Shown piece by piece: positions 34,401-41,337 of a DNA stretch of 49,592 bases. Within the stretch, counting starts at the first letter, position 1, and the number at the start of each line of letters is the position of its first letter. Under the pieces are notes generated by a model. It was not told the origin of the DNA. It made no database searches and saw only the letters and a program-made list of their open reading frames with translations. The position numbers were made by a program, and so were the translations under genes. This DNA comes from a virus. The stretch spans positions 1-49,592 of IMG/VR virus record IMGVR_UViG_3300028883_000062. The stretch is one strand, 5' to 3'.

Positions 34401-34499
34401 CGGCCCTACTTGCTTCGCCGGATCCTTGATGTCACGTGCGAGCTGGCGCTCTTTGGCCAGGTCTGATTCCGCGTAGCTCTTATGAATCCGCTCGTACAT
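28428..34499 (-). CDS. Giant internal virion (polyvalent) protein with ParB domain
   Basis: This 2023-residue protein is probably ejected with the DNA. Order of regions: helical N-terminus with a hydrophobic stretch at about 278-297; coiled-coil and Glu/Pro-rich region (300-930) holding three repeats QSPEGARLL, QSPEGARLL and KSPAGKRLL at about 383, 433 and 492; a ParB-like nuclease domain at about 935-1060 (ILKRSDIKLDPERFQNRKQE, LSGHSRYEALKRIGIDEVP); and a long C-terminal part like the large polyvalent-protein associated domains. No signal peptide. Polyvalent proteins combine injection and DNA-processing or defence-counter functions. The position (after nozzle, before fibres) matches T7 internal virion genes. 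The ATG directly follows the previous stop. Confidence 0.75.
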   Translation of the reverse strand: MYERIHKSYAESDLAKERQLARDIKDPAKQVGPPLPPVEPEHTYANTPEFRAMVKTVQTRGPQALNPQQQKQIEQAVEVGILPPELLTQAESSESNGIFSMLRDLYGEAIRKGAVDLADPFIDQFYQAAMYNLKKLDKYVAEGVGETHPLKPILPKEQLTELVDEGFKELGLGVIEPGATETVSVWNEETGQYEDREYPLSDGTIFARNFISGAIRIAPELMASFIQNPYEFAVGMLKFPLEETTLLLEAAGVDPEFSITKGFRLEYANTKQIENAQKELLKNPFGVAMLAGMAMGGAAKLSRGKKKSYSVAEQELQRFAEEQRAMDAAKEQARKDKVDQAAREAEYKAREIELEEQSRRAVEKSAEESAAAIAEYEAREQRLRQSPEGARLLAEDLRQQEALNPPKPPAGPAKQSARAMLDAEARQTQLRQSPEGARLLKEDLKRQEQLMQEANRSYPEQPPKKLGPAEQSAKAIERELKNEAEAQKSLEEIRKSPAGKRLLLDELARQEQGIVPPPDVAMKDLRDMISRMDPKAIDAEILRMRPDMEATDLAGASRRAKEGLLYGELVPHVYAEQLRKLERELDAKEQVKLDELQYGDKKRRVQHLEARAQTLKQSEGANQLEIAEINGRLKEAREDLPPDQWPEPPEPVAPAPKPPTPQTPPEAPGKAKKPPKAEAIPTDVAPPETPAMAPERAPEPKKPTGPPEKVSQRELDRRNEQIRKLEETIPTIENNIAELEEVMVAYSKPEQVALQATVDNLQARLLRDLEALEDAKRSVENVEVVEPTPAAPKPKPKERPKVEDVMEPTPIAEEFQTGPNEVYVKGDKAEYTGNSQEISGKTFYEVKMLEGANKGELKVVTKPPETVTKEAKPVERSKPAEEKPAAEEKPAPKEEAPKPAEKPAEEPKPADVQPEPESGKADGGTKPVASKTFAKERIILKRSDIKLDPERFQNRKQEFSEESVERIVNDFDPGKLDDLIVWKDPKDGQTYLLSGHSRYEALKRIGIDEVPVKYFEGTLEEAVYHAKVEANRSATRETIGEDIEAFRIAKDQKKTKQQLTDSFGKDRVPKLESYTYLDPKGIFVDILKQPEALRDNVPYFEIKAKMVGNLRKDFPQITNYHEKQLFDVLYREQDMWKLKAGEFEAKIERQVTDIAFDKNAPLKFTKAPINEGTRSRQDTGWIVKQIDELRELRKKVESVEEIKRIDAKIEKLKEGVRDLVENQGSLFDMVEKGDGSVSLGALGTPEAYHQLARTVYNNAKYVKEYVDAVLAKSPERIEIQSNVEAAVKSMWSHRKRVLDAGAIEYLLSKEFENFKIPQERQLTLAHAMEQGPNSRYWRNLTPKEKGVVTMFREFSKQFEDYGLQLGLIDKQTRPPGHVYLRHIWQDPVSGKPINPQFGQFAKNQPALMRRKYETMEQAMAAGKIPATLNLGTLVGNGYRNLELANASRRLYAELHSTKIGGGIEIPRKDRYTGSVKLEDANVIEPWNKITEAGLQDLYEYTENIFLQRPITFKGHNGQTIVMKGPVGVFREIMPWWENYHKSPQITNFGRFMYLSKGAKLAGFFHPIQLGFQAIANRVNPLTMVPKGLKILEHPTEVTHGLMRNGLKVDAYSDIGFKPVDMLRFNNTPANIITWPVWKMSHIIFDVLHPGMKTYMAHKVFDRIAPKYREQGLNMELAYRDAVKMADGLFSGADYKMNLLESNKTAIKLWYGQGVRKAWQYGLISPTWQESHIRIAYETTKSLAPNSLRRKMHMDPLHPIATQYRWYLAGAIGLYTASNIWNYQMTKFMDGEGKFMWQNPEDMKFLVRLPYNNPDGTTAWAPPFKSIFEVPGMAHSLAKGDFQKFYGKVAPMISTTFRVLQGQDEYGQKIDEDKDPQSTIDKVTTWVEGTFAPISVTQVLDNILDAKRSNWNALVSNFGFPTSKGYPGGDIGRALDRWKKQRAAGRQATYEDVDAAIIEGRIADALMLMHKDLNLTPKQMRDRLWKYRNRLLDKWESTSATQRQLFFWSLTEEDREQLLNQIGN

Positions 34500-34500
34500 A

Positions 34501-35649
34501 TTACCGTACCTGCTTCAGAAGTTTCTGCATGTCCTTGACACCAAAATTCGGGAGTTGCTTTAATTCTTCGGCCACAGCCGCCCATGTGTTCGTGCCGATC
34601 TCATTCTCGGGGATCCTCAAAAGATCATTCAGGATCCCGAGGACAAAGTTTTTATCGGCTGGTTGAAGGTTTAGGTTCTGCGTCGCCTCAAGCGCTTCGA
34701 GTTGTTCTATCCGAGGTCCATAAGCCTCTATGCCCTGTTGGAAGATCACACCCTCTTTGATCTGTCCGGTTTGCTTGTTATAATAGGTATCTAAAAATTT
34801 GCGCTGACCATCGGTAATCTCAAAACCTTTCGCATCTTTCGCGTTATCCTGCATCCAGCCAGCAACCGCATCTTCTACGGACTGCAACGGACCAAAGACA
34901 GCCCCTCGTTTCACATCGTACATTGATTGCCCGATGTCCGCGACCGTCTTATAGTTCACTTCTTTATGGTCGGCGATCCAGTTGATTTCATTCAGAGAAT
35001 AGCCCCGGTCCAGTAATGCACCTCTCTGCATCGGTCCCAGGTCAGCGATTACGCCACCTTTCTGCAACACGCTAAGAGCACCATCGACCATTATATCTTC
35101 AGCAGCCCTTATCCGAAACGCCGGTACATTCGACTGCAAAAACTCACGCGCTGTCTGTGCCCCCCACGCCTTATTGAGCGCCACACTCAGCTTAATGGCA
35201 TCGGGGGTCATGGTCGTTGCGCCTTTTGCCTTCTGGTATAGCGAATCGATCTCCCTGATAGTTTTCCGCTCTTGCCTGTTCCCCGACAGATAATTAAAGA
35301 CCCGATTCACATCACCACCAGCGCCCATGAAGCCTTTGACAAAATCCCGTTCTTCCGGATCGTCAATGTCGTTTAAGAAGTTCTCGACGGCCATCATAGA
35401 ACCAACGCCTTCGGTCTGAAGGGCGCTCATGGGAGGTGTCATACCGGCGCTCGCAAGGTTGACGTATGACTGAGCAGAAACCGGATCCACCCCCGGATAC
35501 AGGTTTAGAAGGTCTGTCACCGAGGCCTCGCGGCGCTTCTTCAATTCGTTCTGTTTCTGCTTTTGCTGGCGCTCCTGCAAAAGAAACGGCATGATCGATT
35601 GTAACGACTGATTGGCCGCGTTCAGGAATCCTACACCTTTTTTCGGCAT
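34501..35649 (-). CDS. Putative internal virion protein
   Basis: This 382-residue protein is helical and charged, without a signal peptide (LLQERQQKQKQNELKKRREA and several Gln/Lys/Arg-rich helices). No family recognised. Placement between the nozzle block and the giant polyvalent protein is the place of T7-like internal virion proteins, so DNA-ejection or core function is inferred. TAGGAG precedes the ATG. Confidence 0.6.
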   Translation of the reverse strand: MPKKGVGFLNAANQSLQSIMPFLLQERQQKQKQNELKKRREASVTDLLNLYPGVDPVSAQSYVNLASAGMTPPMSALQTEGVGSMMAVENFLNDIDDPEERDFVKGFMGAGGDVNRVFNYLSGNRQERKTIREIDSLYQKAKGATTMTPDAIKLSVALNKAWGAQTAREFLQSNVPAFRIRAAEDIMVDGALSVLQKGGVIADLGPMQRGALLDRGYSLNEINWIADHKEVNYKTVADIGQSMYDVKRGAVFGPLQSVEDAVAGWMQDNAKDAKGFEITDGQRKFLDTYYNKQTGQIKEGVIFQQGIEAYGPRIEQLEALEATQNLNLQPADKNFVLGILNDLLRIPENEIGTNTWAAVAEELKQLPNFGVKDMQKLLKQVR

Positions 35650-35659
35650 GACTTAGCTC

Positions 35660-36118
35660 CTATAAGGCCAGTGGTGCATAGCCAACCGCAGTCCCGATAA
35701 GCTCCTCAAGGAAGCTCGGCTGTGCTTCTTCGGCTCTCAGCACGCCCCACATCTGCAAGGCTCTCTGAAGTTGTTGTTCTTTGATCTGGGCGCGTGTCAT
35801 AGCCCCCTGTTGTCGCATACCTTCAAACTGAAGGCGGCCCTGTGTTGCAACCGACGCAAGCTGGCCGGCGACTGGTGCGAGCACGTCCCGATACATCGCT
35901 CCGGGGGCCTCTCCCGAGCTGTATATACCACGGCTTGCCAGGTCAGCATTGAACCCTTCCATCGCAAACGGTACTTGCGATAAGATCTGCTCAAAGCGGG
36001 CATTGATCGCATCCTCGAAAGGATCAAGTTCAGGGACAAGACCACTCAGGTTCGAGTTGTCGCGCATCAGTAGCCGTTGCATGTCCGTACTGGTTAGCGA
36101 CGTGTTGTAGCCACTCAT
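35660..36118 (-). CDS. Small putative internal virion protein
   Basis: This 152-residue protein is helical in the middle (RGIYSSGEAPGAMYRDVLAP, MTRAQIKEQQLQRALQMWGV) and has no signal peptide. The C-terminus is mildly hydrophobic (EELIGTAVGYAPLAL). It lies in the internal virion protein block; the function is not known. Confidence 0.55.
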   Translation of the reverse strand: MSGYNTSLTSTDMQRLLMRDNSNLSGLVPELDPFEDAINARFEQILSQVPFAMEGFNADLASRGIYSSGEAPGAMYRDVLAPVAGQLASVATQGRLQFEGMRQQGAMTRAQIKEQQLQRALQMWGVLRAEEAQPSFLEELIGTAVGYAPLAL

Positions 36119-36511
36119 CTATTCACCCTCCACACGGTAATTGATCGTGGCCGTATCGCTCCGCACCGAGGACCGGACGACAAAGCGTGTGCCACTTCGA
36201 GGAATAACCGTGTACGTGTTGGTGTTATTTGTGTCGAGACTCCATGCGAGCCCTCGATAAGAAGTGCTGTCCAGAAAGGACACGTCCTGCTTCTGGTCAA
36301 CGGTCGACGTATTTAGCGTAACAGAGCCCCAACCATACGACAGCTTGACGGTTCCTGCGACTTGGTGCCAGCCCTTTGCTGTCTCTGACTGGTTGATCGG
36401 TCTACCGTCAGGGCCGTAGATCGTTTTGATTTTCCCTTCAACTTGTTCGTCCTGGGCGAACGTGAACGCCGCAACCGAACAGAGTAACAGCACCAAGAGA
36501 AGATGCTTCAT
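36119..36511 (-). CDS. Small exported tail-region protein
   Basis: This 130-residue protein has a clear signal peptide (MKHLLLVLLLCSVAAFTFA, cleaved before QDEQ) and a beta-rich mature part (VKLSYGWGSVTLNTSTVDQK, TRFVVRSSVRSDTATINYRV). Its ATG overlaps the nozzle gene's stop (TAATG) and follows GGGAGG. It may be a tail accessory protein; no family is recognised. Confidence 0.6.
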   Translation of the reverse strand: MKHLLLVLLLCSVAAFTFAQDEQVEGKIKTIYGPDGRPINQSETAKGWHQVAGTVKLSYGWGSVTLNTSTVDQKQDVSFLDSTSYRGLAWSLDTNNTNTYTVIPRSGTRFVVRSSVRSDTATINYRVEGE

Positions 36512-39240
36512 TACTGCCTCCCCTGATCCCACGGCACGAAGCCAATGTTATAGCCCTTAATAGTATAGTCGCCTCGCCCATTATCAGTGATTTTAACTGA
36601 AAGGTTGTCGACTATGCGATCGATCGGAACGCGATCAACATTGTGATCGGTGAAGTCTGGCACGAATGTATGTGTAAGAACCGCCACCGGAGTCGATTGC
36701 GGCCCGTAGTTTTCATAGAAGGTCAATGTCACCGTATCGGCCTCTCCGGATCCGTACAAGTCGAAATAGAGCGCCTTGACGCGCCCCTGGCTTTCGAAGA
36801 AGTATTTAGACTGGTATGTCGCTATGATAGTATCTTTGCCATCGAGGGTATCAGTCGCACCCCCGATCCACTGGTACATCGTATCGTTCGTGCCGGCCAG
36901 AACCCACTGCTCCGATCGCACGTCTGCCCTGGCGGTATCGATGTCGAACAAAAGCGCATCACGAAACCCAAAATCGTAGCAGCTCCAATGAGGTCTGATT
37001 TCCTCGGAATAGACGTAGGTTTTCCAACTACTGTCAGTAATGGGTAATGACAGCCAGTACTGGCCATTAACGACCGCTCCAACCGCCCGTTGTCGCCTGT
37101 CCTCGAGGGAGTCAATAGTCAGGTCGATCGGCAAGGACAGCCGTTGCTGGAAGTTACCGAATTTGTATGCTCCCATGTGATCGAGAAAGTATAGTCCGGT
37201 TCGTCCTTCGGCCAGACTAGCGGGAGCCGCGAGCCCCACAGAATTACTCACAGGCTGCAAGTTGTACTGATACAGATTGGCGCCTGTCAGAGAGTAAATG
37301 CTATTCTGCCTGAAGATCAGTAGTGTATTGCTGACCGGCCACAAAGCATTGATCCAGTCGCCGGTTTGCGTCGGGAGCAATAAAAACTTGTCCTCGTCCC
37401 ACGTCCCAGGCCGATTGAAGTCCGAATAATAGAGGCGGTTCGGGTAGGTCTGGTATCCTGCGGCATAAATCCGCGAATTGAAATAAGCGATTGTTCTCGG
37501 CTGAAACTCAATAGCAGAATCATCATAGCAGAACATCACCGGGTCGTCGATCAGGTTCGTATCGTCGCACCATACCTCCCCGGGAATGGAATCGTAGGGC
37601 ATCGAGTCACTATACGATGTCTGCCCCGGTTCCAGTGTATCGAGAATGACCCAGTTCTTGAGGTACGCCTGGTCAACGCTGCTCTCCACCTTGATTGTGT
37701 CGTAGGTCGGGTAATTGGGAGAGCCATAGGTGAAGTCACCCCCGGGCTCGAGGTGAAAGATCTCAAAGTAATTCCCGGCGTAGTTAGTCGAACAAACCAC
37801 TTCCTCTTGCAGCTCAACGGCGGCATTAAGATCCTGCACCCAATACTTAATCAGGCTATCAATCTCAGCCTCGGCGCTACTCGATGGGTAATAACCGACG
37901 GTCGTGGAGTTGACGGTATATTGGTGCTCCTGAAAACCATAGCTCGGCTTCTTTGTGATCGTTACCCTGACCACCTTACCCTGTGAGTTACTAGTGAATT
38001 CGCCGAAGCATCCCCGTAATAGGATCTTCCGGGCGATCGATTGCGTGTCGATCGGGACCGGAATACTATCGAGGTCATACCCGACGCGATCAGCTCCGAA
38101 TAAACGCATCTGATTTCGATAGAGCGCGCGACAGGCGGCGGGCCCGGCATAACTGCGTCTGCCGGCTGAATCCTCGAATACCACCGAGTAGCCGATCTTG
38201 ACGCATTGTGTATCAGTGATTCCCTGAATGTTGCTGAACACGCCATAGGGCGAGCTCGCAGCGTTCCATGAGGCATAAATACACCCGGGAGGGTACGGTG
38301 TTGGGTCTGCTGCCGCAGAATCACAGTCACCATAGGCGCAGTTGAAGTAATCGCCCCAATCATACGTTCGCGCGGAATCGATAACGGCGTAGCCGGTGTC
38401 AACGAATGTGCCAAGATTCACGCCGATCATGTTGATTGCGGTTATCGGGTAGTATGAGCCGCCGTCAACACTGCGATAGATCAGGGCCTTACTGTTTGTC
38501 TCGGAATGAGTGTACGCCGGGTTCGGTCCGATCCGATCAACGTAGATTGCGCTCCCGTTGACATAGAGGGGCCAGGTCGGGAGCGACAGGTTGGTGGTGT
38601 CGCCTCCGGTCGTGATCCATGCGTATTTGTACGTGTACGTGCCAAAGAGCACGCCACCTGAGTCGATAGGGATAGATCTAGGCTGATTGGGTCCGAGCGG
38701 TCGCACCGGTGCGGTTGTGGAGCCGTTATAGGTCATAAGCTCGGATCCGTATAGCCCAACAACAAGGTCGTTATTTACGGTAATAGATTGCAGATTAGCG
38801 CCGACTACGGGGTTCACGCTCGGGAGGTACATTAGCAACTCAGGAGTCAGTGTAGTAGTACAGGCGGGAATGGCGGGGTCGGCAAGCCGCATGGTCGCGA
38901 GGCCACTGTCTGCGATCCCGTTCGATGTGATTCCGGATAACTCGCGCAACACTAGTAGGCGCTTCCCATCTACCTGCTGATAGGCTATTAGTCCATGAGC
39001 TCGCACACCCGCCACTGTGTCGGCATAATAGTAGCGCAACCCCGGTCGGCGCTTCAGGCCGCCTTTAGTAACTCGATAGTTATCGAGTACCAGAGCTTGA
39101 TTGTCCTGCATCAATGCGTTCGTCAGTGAATTGACCAGGCCACCACTGAAATCAAAAACGCTTTTCTCTTGGATCCCCTGTCCCATCGCTGGCAGAGCAA
39201 GGATGAACAGAAGGAGTAATATAGCCGCTATCTTTTTCAT
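36511..39240 (-). CDS. Tail nozzle / tubular protein B-like, with signal peptide
   Basis: This 909-residue protein resembles the T7 gp12-type or phage-stabilisation nozzle: FSGGLVNSLTNALMQDNQAL, then VTKGGLKRRPGLRYY, a beta-propeller-like middle and a domain with RIYAAGYQTYPNRLYYSDFN and FRQNSIYSLTG. Its mature part is preceded by a clear signal peptide (MKKIAAILLLLFILALPAMG, cleaved before QGIQ), which is unexpected for this family. It has 11 cysteines, including a CAYGDCDS pair. The ATG overlaps the previous stop (ATGA). Role: distal tail tube forming the exit for DNA. Confidence 0.8.
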   Translation of the reverse strand: MKKIAAILLLLFILALPAMGQGIQEKSVFDFSGGLVNSLTNALMQDNQALVLDNYRVTKGGLKRRPGLRYYYADTVAGVRAHGLIAYQQVDGKRLLVLRELSGITSNGIADSGLATMRLADPAIPACTTTLTPELLMYLPSVNPVVGANLQSITVNNDLVVGLYGSELMTYNGSTTAPVRPLGPNQPRSIPIDSGGVLFGTYTYKYAWITTGGDTTNLSLPTWPLYVNGSAIYVDRIGPNPAYTHSETNSKALIYRSVDGGSYYPITAINMIGVNLGTFVDTGYAVIDSARTYDWGDYFNCAYGDCDSAAADPTPYPPGCIYASWNAASSPYGVFSNIQGITDTQCVKIGYSVVFEDSAGRRSYAGPAACRALYRNQMRLFGADRVGYDLDSIPVPIDTQSIARKILLRGCFGEFTSNSQGKVVRVTITKKPSYGFQEHQYTVNSTTVGYYPSSSAEAEIDSLIKYWVQDLNAAVELQEEVVCSTNYAGNYFEIFHLEPGGDFTYGSPNYPTYDTIKVESSVDQAYLKNWVILDTLEPGQTSYSDSMPYDSIPGEVWCDDTNLIDDPVMFCYDDSAIEFQPRTIAYFNSRIYAAGYQTYPNRLYYSDFNRPGTWDEDKFLLLPTQTGDWINALWPVSNTLLIFRQNSIYSLTGANLYQYNLQPVSNSVGLAAPASLAEGRTGLYFLDHMGAYKFGNFQQRLSLPIDLTIDSLEDRRQRAVGAVVNGQYWLSLPITDSSWKTYVYSEEIRPHWSCYDFGFRDALLFDIDTARADVRSEQWVLAGTNDTMYQWIGGATDTLDGKDTIIATYQSKYFFESQGRVKALYFDLYGSGEADTVTLTFYENYGPQSTPVAVLTHTFVPDFTDHNVDRVPIDRIVDNLSVKITDNGRGDYTIKGYNIGFVPWDQGRQ

Positions 39241-40130
39241 TGGGATCCCTTCAGAACACCCATGTCCATACGTACTTGCTGCCAGACAAGCTGCGCTCGT
39301 TGGTAATCCTTCAGATAGCGCAAATAGTATTCCGTCGCCGTTTCAACGACAAATACCTCTAACCCATCTGCGAGCTCGCACTCCGTTGAGTCCGTTGTCA
39401 TTTCTGAGGGCCATCCCGCATAGATGAATTTGACAGCCCAGGTGCCGGCAACCACACTCGGGGAGGGAGAGCGCAGGTAGAACACCCGTATCGTGTCATT
39501 GTCGTTCATAAATTGACCACTCTGCACGTAAAGATCTGCGGAGTCTACTTCTGATTGTGCGACGAAGTAACTCGTTACGTTCGTGTCGATCAAAAAGCCG
39601 GGGTTTTGAGCCATCGCCTTCCATCGAGCGCCAGAGCGTCCCATAGCAAACATCATGCGCCGAAAGTCCCGTGGCAGTCGGTAGGATAGAGAGTCGTTCG
39701 AGGTGACTATATCTACATACGTCGGATCAATAGCAACGTCAGCCAGGTAAGCCCGTACTGCATTTGAATCGCGAACAAGCTGCCAGGGCAATACGCCAGA
39801 GTCAACCCCATTGGCATAGTCGCCCCATTGTTGTTTGGCAAAGAGCTTCACATTGATAAGGGACACGGCATCATTCGGGAGCCCGTATTGTCCGGACACA
39901 GCGAAAACGGTATCCCACTCTTTAACTATATAATTATTCAGGCGGGCAATCTTGCGCTGTGACAGATTGAGCCATGTATGAATAATGCTGTCGGGAACTA
40001 CGGAAGTCGCCGTATCGGGTTCCCCGATGGCGTGCCGAAAGTCATTGGTGAGCTGCGACAATGTGGCGCTCTGTGTTGGCACTGCACACGCGAGCACCAC
40101 CACGAAAACAGCCAGTAGGAAGTGTTTCAT
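39237..40130 (-). CDS. Adaptor-like tail protein with signal peptide
   Basis: This 297-residue protein starts with a signal peptide (MKHFLLAVFVVVLACAVPTQ). The mature part has helices typical of head-tail adaptors (DSIIHTWLNLSQRKIARLNN at the start and LEVFVVETATEYYLRYLKDY at the end) around a beta domain. It may bridge the portal-bound adaptor and the nozzle. It is coupled to the signal-less adaptor-like gene 40130-40813 (TAATG) and to the nozzle gene (ATGA). The presence of a signal peptide sets it apart from normal adaptors. Confidence 0.6.
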   Translation of the reverse strand: MKHFLLAVFVVVLACAVPTQSATLSQLTNDFRHAIGEPDTATSVVPDSIIHTWLNLSQRKIARLNNYIVKEWDTVFAVSGQYGLPNDAVSLINVKLFAKQQWGDYANGVDSGVLPWQLVRDSNAVRAYLADVAIDPTYVDIVTSNDSLSYRLPRDFRRMMFAMGRSGARWKAMAQNPGFLIDTNVTSYFVAQSEVDSADLYVQSGQFMNDNDTIRVFYLRSPSPSVVAGTWAVKFIYAGWPSEMTTDSTECELADGLEVFVVETATEYYLRYLKDYQRAQLVWQQVRMDMGVLKGSQ

Positions 40131-40813
40131 TACCGTCCTCTCCCTCGGTCATACATGCGTTTGTTATGTCTCGCCTGACGGCGTGACGGCATGAGGATCC
40201 CGCTTGTTACCCGTTTGTGAAACTTCTCTTTGAACCCGGATCTGCGCTTCTCAAAGATGGCCATGCTGTATTGAGCATCGTCAAACATGTTTGAGAGCTG
40301 CGCTTTTGCCCCGAGCTTAACAATCGTCGGGTTCTTGATGATGTCCGTATCGTCGCGTTCTGGTCGGCGGTAGTACACGAACACCAAATAGACAGTAGAA
40401 GGTGGGGCTTCGGCGAGAACAAGGTAAATGCCGCTCCCCTCTGGCGCACTATCCCCGCTCAATTCCTCTATCCAGGCGCGCCGATAGCCCACGTATGCAC
40501 CTTCTAATTGATCGTCGAACACGTCCGTTTTGCTTTTAACGGCACCACGTCCTTTCAACTCGCCATCCTCATCAACTTCATAGAAGTCCCGGCTGGCGGT
40601 GTTGAAGTTTGACGGTAGCCGCTTCTTCCGGTCTGCCGTCGTCATGGTGAACTCGAGCGTCCGACGCAATCCATAGAAACGGCCTTCATTCTGCGACAAA
40701 AGATCGACCGTGACATCTCCGACTACATCGTACACTCGTTGTCGTTCTGGTGAATCAACCGACTTCCCGGCTAACACCAAAAGCTCTGTCGTCATTTCGT
40801 CGCGTGTGGCCAT
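40130..40813 (-). CDS. Head-tail adaptor (tubular protein A-like)
   Basis: This 227-residue protein fits a head-tail adaptor: an N-terminal helical bundle (MTTELLVLAGKSVDSPERQR), a beta domain and a final helix (AKAQLSNMFDDAQYSMAIFE) that resembles T7 gp11 and related connectors. It has no signal peptide and is therefore expected in the cytoplasm with the portal. Its C-terminus is very basic (RRQARHNKRMYDRGRGR). Confidence 0.6.
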   Translation of the reverse strand: MATRDEMTTELLVLAGKSVDSPERQRVYDVVGDVTVDLLSQNEGRFYGLRRTLEFTMTTADRKKRLPSNFNTASRDFYEVDEDGELKGRGAVKSKTDVFDDQLEGAYVGYRRAWIEELSGDSAPEGSGIYLVLAEAPPSTVYLVFVYYRRPERDDTDIIKNPTIVKLGAKAQLSNMFDDAQYSMAIFEKRRSGFKEKFHKRVTSGILMPSRRQARHNKRMYDRGRGR

Positions 40814-41268
40814 TAGTCTCCCGCTTCCTCAATGTCGTTGACCTGATCTTCCTCAGCTCGCCGTTGCGCCTGTATCCGTTTGTGAGACTCAGCCACCTCC
40901 GACGGATCGATAGTTGTCGGCAACTTTGTCCCATCGGTGAGGACCAGCTTTTTAACAACCTTTTCCTCGAGCACGCCAGCAGCTTGCCAGAACCCGGTTG
41001 GATCGTCGCGATCGATACTGAAGCCCTTTACCGCTCCAAACTGCGAGCTCTTGAGCATCTTCGCCAGGACTGCCTTGTTCTTCACCGTGAGCTGGTGATC
41101 TCTAAACTGGACACGCATTCCTGTTCCGGGCTTGCGAACGGGTGAATCATCGGGGCCCTTGACGTACTGCACAGGCTCCAAAAACAGCATGAGGCCCTTC
41201 GGTTCGGATGCGAATGTTGCCGGGACTGGCATGTCCTCTTTGTCGTATTTCTCACTTCCGCGAATCAT
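40813..41268 (-). CDS. Hypothetical head-region protein
   Basis: This 151-residue protein is of unknown function, without a signal peptide. It has a beta-rich region (GTGMRVQFRDHQLTVKNKAV) and an acidic helical tail (HKRIQAQRRAEEDQVNDIEE). It may be a head completion or decoration protein. AGGAGA precedes the ATG; the 41283-41312 hairpin lies upstream. Confidence 0.55.
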   Translation of the reverse strand: MIRGSEKYDKEDMPVPATFASEPKGLMLFLEPVQYVKGPDDSPVRKPGTGMRVQFRDHQLTVKNKAVLAKMLKSSQFGAVKGFSIDRDDPTGFWQAAGVLEEKVVKKLVLTDGTKLPTTIDPSEVAESHKRIQAQRRAEEDQVNDIEEAGD

Positions 41269-41282
41269 AGGATCTCCTTACA

Positions 41283-41312
41283 AACCGGCAAGGGGGTTAA
41301 CCCTCGCCGGTT
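41283..41312 (-). promoter_or_regulatory. Strong intergenic hairpin in the late operon
   Basis: AACCGGC (41283-41289) and GCCGGTT (41306-41312) are perfect complements with inner AGGG/CCCT pairing. On the minus strand only three T follow, so it is at most a leaky terminator or an mRNA processing site. It separates the abundant capsid transcripts (MCP and 269-residue protein) from the downstream tail genes and could lower tail expression. Confidence 0.6.
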
Positions 41313-41337
41313 ATACAACGTCGTTTCGTTTCTCTGT

